From positions 1 through 64,000 of the forward strand of contig NZ_JAGRPM010000040.1 of NCBI RefSeq assembly GCF_019449565.1: a stretch of DNA of 64,000 nt. Reading direction: 5' to 3'. A model generated the notes under the pieces. The model had not been told where the DNA came from, ran no database searches, and saw only the letters and a program-made list of their open reading frames with translations. The translations under genes were made by a program, and so were the position numbers. Source of the stretch: Rhodoblastus sp. (GTDB lineage: Bacteria; Pseudomonadota; Alphaproteobacteria; Rhizobiales; Beijerinckiaceae). Positions 61,110 to 64,000 of the stretch are shown one piece after another (position 1 is the first letter of the stretch; each line of letters starts with the position of its first letter).

Positions 61110-62821
61110 GACTGCGCTCCCGCATCAGCGACAACAGCAACCCGATTGCCTCGGACCTTGGCGAGAACCTCGTTCCGCTTGCCGAACGCCAGGGCCTGCC
61201 CAAAGGACATGACGAGCAGCTTGTCGACCATCGACAGGACCGCAGGGCGATGCGTCACGATAATGAATGTCTTGCCGGAATTTTTCAACGACGACAAAGC
61301 TTCGCCCAGAGCTTTCTCGCCTTCCTCGTCGAGATTCGAGTCGGGCTCGTCGAGCAGGACAAGGCTCGGATCGCCGAAGAGCGCGCGGGCGAGCGCGATG
61401 CGCTGGCGCATGCCTCCCGCGAGACCGACGCCGCCATCGCCAAGCTGGGTGTTATAGCCGAGCGGCAGCCGCAGAATAGCGTCATGGGCGCCCGCGAGCT
61501 GGGCCGCCGCGAACACTTTCTGCTCATCCACTTCGCCCATGCGAGCGATGTTCTCGGCGACGGTCCCGGCGAATAGTTCGATTGTCTGCGGAACATAGCC
61601 GATATGCCTACCAAGCCGCTGCTTGTCCCATTGGGCGTAATCGGCGTCGTCGATACGAATGACGCCGTCGCCCGGCGCCCACACGCCGGCGAGAGCGCGC
61701 AACAGGCTGGATTTGCCGCTTCCCGAGGCGCCGACCACGGCAAGGCTCTCGCCGGCCTCGAGCGACAGGCTCAAATATTTGACTGACGGCTTGACGGCGA
61801 AGGGCGGCCAGATCACGACGCTGTTCACCTCGAGCTTGCCCTTGGGCCGCGGCAGTTCAAGCGCGGCGGCGGAGTCGGGAAAGGCTTCGAACAGCGCCTG
61901 CAAACGCTGATAGGCCGCGCGGCAGCCGATGATCCGCTTCCAATTGCCGACGACCATCTCGACCGGAGCAAGGGCGCGCCCCATCACAATCGACGCCGCC
62001 AACATGGCCCCGGGCGAAATCTCGCCATCGACGGCGAGCCAGGCGCCGCAAAACAGCAGCGCGGTCTGGACGGCGACGCGCGCGAATTTGCTGACGGCGT
62101 TGATCGTGGCGCTGGTCTCGTGGCCGCTGGCGGCTTCGGCGTTGGCCGCGGCCTGCAGGTCCGCCCAACGGCCGCGCAGAGAATCGCCCATGCCGAGCCC
62201 GAAGACGATTTCGCCGTTGCGCAGGGTGGACGCCGCCATGCCTTGCGCCTCGATGGACAGGCGTGAGGCCTCCAGGACGCTGCGCTTCGTGAACAGGTCC
62301 GAAGCCCAGGCGAGGAGAAACAGCGAGACGCCGCCGATGAGCGCGACCGAGCCGAGCAAAGGATGGAGCATGAAACACATGCCGATATAGATCGGCGTCC
62401 AGGGCAGGTCGCAGAGCGTTGTGGCGACGCCCCCCGCGACGCTCTCGCGAAACAGGTCGGCGTCGCGGATCATCTGCTGGCCGAAACGATGGCGGGGCGA
62501 GAGCTGCGCCCGCATCAACGTCTCGAACAAAGGTTCCCGGAGGATCTCGTCGAAATCCACCGACGCCCGCACCAGAACGCCGGCGCGGGCGTATTCCAGC
62601 AGACCGTAAAGCGCCAGGAAGGCGAACACGATGAGGGTCAGCATGACGAGCGTTCCGATATTCCGGCTGCTCAGAACCCGATCGTAGATCTGCATCGAAT
62701 AGATCGGCGACACCAGCATGCTGGCGTTGATGAACAGGCTCAGCACGAAGGTGGCGCCGAGGGCCGGAACACAGGCGCGGGTGGCGATCGAAAGGGCGGT
62801 GGGCGATTTGGCCTGGCTCAT
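61106..62821 (-). CDS. Type I secretion system permease/ATPase (PrsD-like), second copy
   Basis: 571 residues from the ATG at 62821 (GGGAG seven bases upstream). Membrane domain (FVLSLFINASMLVSPIYSMQ, then DLPWTPIYIGMCFMLHPLLG) and NBD with Walker A GASGSGKSS, Walker B LVLLDEP and H-loop VTHRPA. The signature is LAGGMRQR instead of LSGGQ, as in some exporters of this group. First gene of a minus-strand operon with the OmpA-like, pseudokinase/SUMF1 and Ala/Gly-rich genes, divergent (150 bp) from a HlyD gene. It differs clearly from the exporter at 39.8 kb. Confidence 0.93.
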   Translation of the reverse strand: MSQAKSPTALSIATRACVPALGATFVLSLFINASMLVSPIYSMQIYDRVLSSRNIGTLVMLTLIVFAFLALYGLLEYARAGVLVRASVDFDEILREPLFETLMRAQLSPRHRFGQQMIRDADLFRESVAGGVATTLCDLPWTPIYIGMCFMLHPLLGSVALIGGVSLFLLAWASDLFTKRSVLEASRLSIEAQGMAASTLRNGEIVFGLGMGDSLRGRWADLQAAANAEAASGHETSATINAVSKFARVAVQTALLFCGAWLAVDGEISPGAMLAASIVMGRALAPVEMVVGNWKRIIGCRAAYQRLQALFEAFPDSAAALELPRPKGKLEVNSVVIWPPFAVKPSVKYLSLSLEAGESLAVVGASGSGKSSLLRALAGVWAPGDGVIRIDDADYAQWDKQRLGRHIGYVPQTIELFAGTVAENIARMGEVDEQKVFAAAQLAGAHDAILRLPLGYNTQLGDGGVGLAGGMRQRIALARALFGDPSLVLLDEPDSNLDEEGEKALGEALSSLKNSGKTFIIVTHRPAVLSMVDKLLVMSFGQALAFGKRNEVLAKVRGNRVAVVADAGAQS

Positions 62822-62971
62822 GACGGGCTCCCTTAAACTGTCGCGATGCTCCGCGACGTCTTCGCCAGAGTGGCGCCACAACGGCGACGACGCCTGTTCC
62901 CGCCGGAACATGCAGGGCGCCCAATCCCGCGCTTAATTGGGCGTCGTCGATCCCCGCCACAGGAGGCCCAT

Positions 62972-64000
62972 ATGACTGTGATGACATGCAGTGAACGTTC
63001 CGTCAGGACGAAGCGGCCCAGTTACGCGCCCTACGCCCGCGTCGGTTATGTCTCGATCGCCACCGTCGCCGGCCTGTTTGGCCTCTGGGCTGCGTCAGCG
63101 CCGATCGACAGCGCGGCAATCGCTCCGGCCAAGGTATCGGTCGAAAGCGAACGCAAGCCGATACAACATCTCGAAGGCGGCATCATTCGCGAGATCGCCG
63201 TGCGCGAGGCGCAGACCGTCAACGAAGGCGACGTTTTGTTCCGACTCGCGCCGATTTCCGCCCGCGCGGACAGCGAAAGGACGCGCCTCCAGTATGACGC
63301 CGTCCGCGCACAGCAAGCGCGACTGACGGCGGAGCGCGACGGCGCCGCGGCTATCAGCTTCCCGGCCGCCCTTATCGCTCGGCAAGTGGAGCCCGAAGTT
63401 GAGCGCTTGCTGTCCGACGAACGCCGCCAGTTTGATGACCGCTTGCGCCTGCGCCTGAGCGACGAGGCGATCTACAAAGCGAGAATCAACCAGACGCTGG
63501 AGGACATGAACGGTCGCCGAATCCGCGCCGAAGCCACCGGCGCGCAATTGGAGAGTTTCGCCGCGGAAATGGCGGCCGTCGCGCCGCTGGTGGACAAGGG
63601 CTTTTTCGCCCGCAACAAATTTCGCGCGATGGAGCGCGAAAAGAGCCGGCTTGAAGGCGATCTCGGCGCCGGCAAAGGGGAAATGGCGCGGCTCGAACAA
63701 TCCGTGGCGGAGACCCGCTTGCAAATGGAGCAGGCGCGCCAGCGCGTCCAGGAGCAGATCGCCCAGCAGTTGGCCGAAACGCGGGCGCGAGAGGCGGATT
63801 TACGCGAAAAACTCGCTGTCGCCGACGATGTCCTGAACCGACTCGAAGTGCGGGCTTCACGAACGGGCGTCGTACAAAACCTGAAGGTTTTCGCGGCGGG
63901 CGCCGTAGTGCGTCCAGGCGAGACGCTCGCCGAGATTGTGCCGACCGGCGACAGCCTGATCCTCTCCGCGCGCGTGTCGACGAACGATATTCAATCCATT
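62972..64000 (+). CDS. HlyD-family type I secretion adaptor, second copy (runs off the window)
   Basis: Open from the ATG at 62972 (GGAGG upstream) to the window end without a stop, 343 codons. N-terminal anchor (VGYVSIATVAGLFGLWAASA), lipoyl half motif (PIQHLEGGIIREIAVREAQT), long coiled coil (about 85-290), the second lipoyl half (LEVRASRTGVVQNLKVFAAG) and the start of the beta-barrel region (SARVSTNDIQSI). It partners the divergent exporter. An ATG at 62981 is a less likely start. Confidence 0.92.
   Translation, partial: MTVMTCSERSVRTKRPSYAPYARVGYVSIATVAGLFGLWAASAPIDSAAIAPAKVSVESERKPIQHLEGGIIREIAVREAQTVNEGDVLFRLAPISARADSERTRLQYDAVRAQQARLTAERDGAAAISFPAALIARQVEPEVERLLSDERRQFDDRLRLRLSDEAIYKARINQTLEDMNGRRIRAEATGAQLESFAAEMAAVAPLVDKGFFARNKFRAMEREKSRLEGDLGAGKGEMARLEQSVAETRLQMEQARQRVQEQIAQQLAETRAREADLREKLAVADDVLNRLEVRASRTGVVQNLKVFAAGAVVRPGETLAEIVPTGDSLILSARVSTNDIQSI

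Overview
The window looks like chromosomal DNA of an alphaproteobacterium, most likely of the order Hyphomicrobiales (Rhizobiales); a Beijerinckiaceae or Methylocystaceae-type genome is a guess. The grounds are high GC, rhizobial-type genes (patatins, an FrcR/ROK-like regulator, CHASE2 cyclases, PrsD/PrsE-like type I secretion) and the IS21/IS5/IS701 content. I saw no rRNA, tRNA or CRISPR.

Layout. 1-3.2 kb: end of an IS21-family element, a gene cut by it, an AT-richer TAXI-type solute-binding protein and a patatin lipase. 3.3-9.7 kb: a membrane Fe-S/ferredoxin/flavoprotein fusion with a cNMP-binding protein, divergent from a CHASE2 adenylate cyclase and a FecR protein. 9.8-13.5 kb: an autotransporter and a small membrane protein. 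13.8-28.8 kb: a sugar island. On the minus strand lie an ABC sugar importer, an OprB porin and zwf-pgl-edd-eda. On the plus strand, divergently, lie a ROK regulator, an RbsD/FucU mutarotase, a PfkB kinase, pgi and mgsA. Together they would carry a sugar, most simply fructose, through F6P, G6P and the Entner-Doudoroff pathway to pyruvate and GAP.

29-35 kb: a signalling cluster. It has a caspase-fold protein lacking its catalytic Cys, a membrane sensor with a CxxCH haem site, a Ser/Thr kinase, a class III cyclase homologue lacking key residues, and a Crp/Fnr regulator. Kinase and pseudo-cyclase share a C-terminal domain (three copies in all). 35-43 kb: two unusual repeat proteins without Sec signals, separated by an IS5 remnant and an intact IS701-family element, followed by a type I secretion ABC exporter and HlyD adaptor.

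43-55.5 kb: a cyclic-nucleotide and lipase region. It holds two 619-residue cNMP-binding/patatin proteins, two HD-type hydrolases, a lone cNMP-binding protein, a second Crp regulator and a second CHASE2 cyclase/FecR pair. In its middle are decayed mobile and ABC-exporter genes (integrase tail, istA fragment, macB-like remnants). 55.7-64 kb: a second type I secretion locus. A HlyD adaptor running off the window is divergent from an operon for an ABC exporter, an OmpA-like protein, a pseudokinase/SUMF1-fold fusion and a 579-residue Ala/Gly-rich repeat protein.

The most novel-looking material is the pairing of two type I exporters with three non-RTX repeat proteins, the cNMP/patatin/HD modules, and the kinase/pseudo-cyclase/pseudo-caspase cluster. 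All functions are inferred from sequence motifs read by eye; no database search was run.
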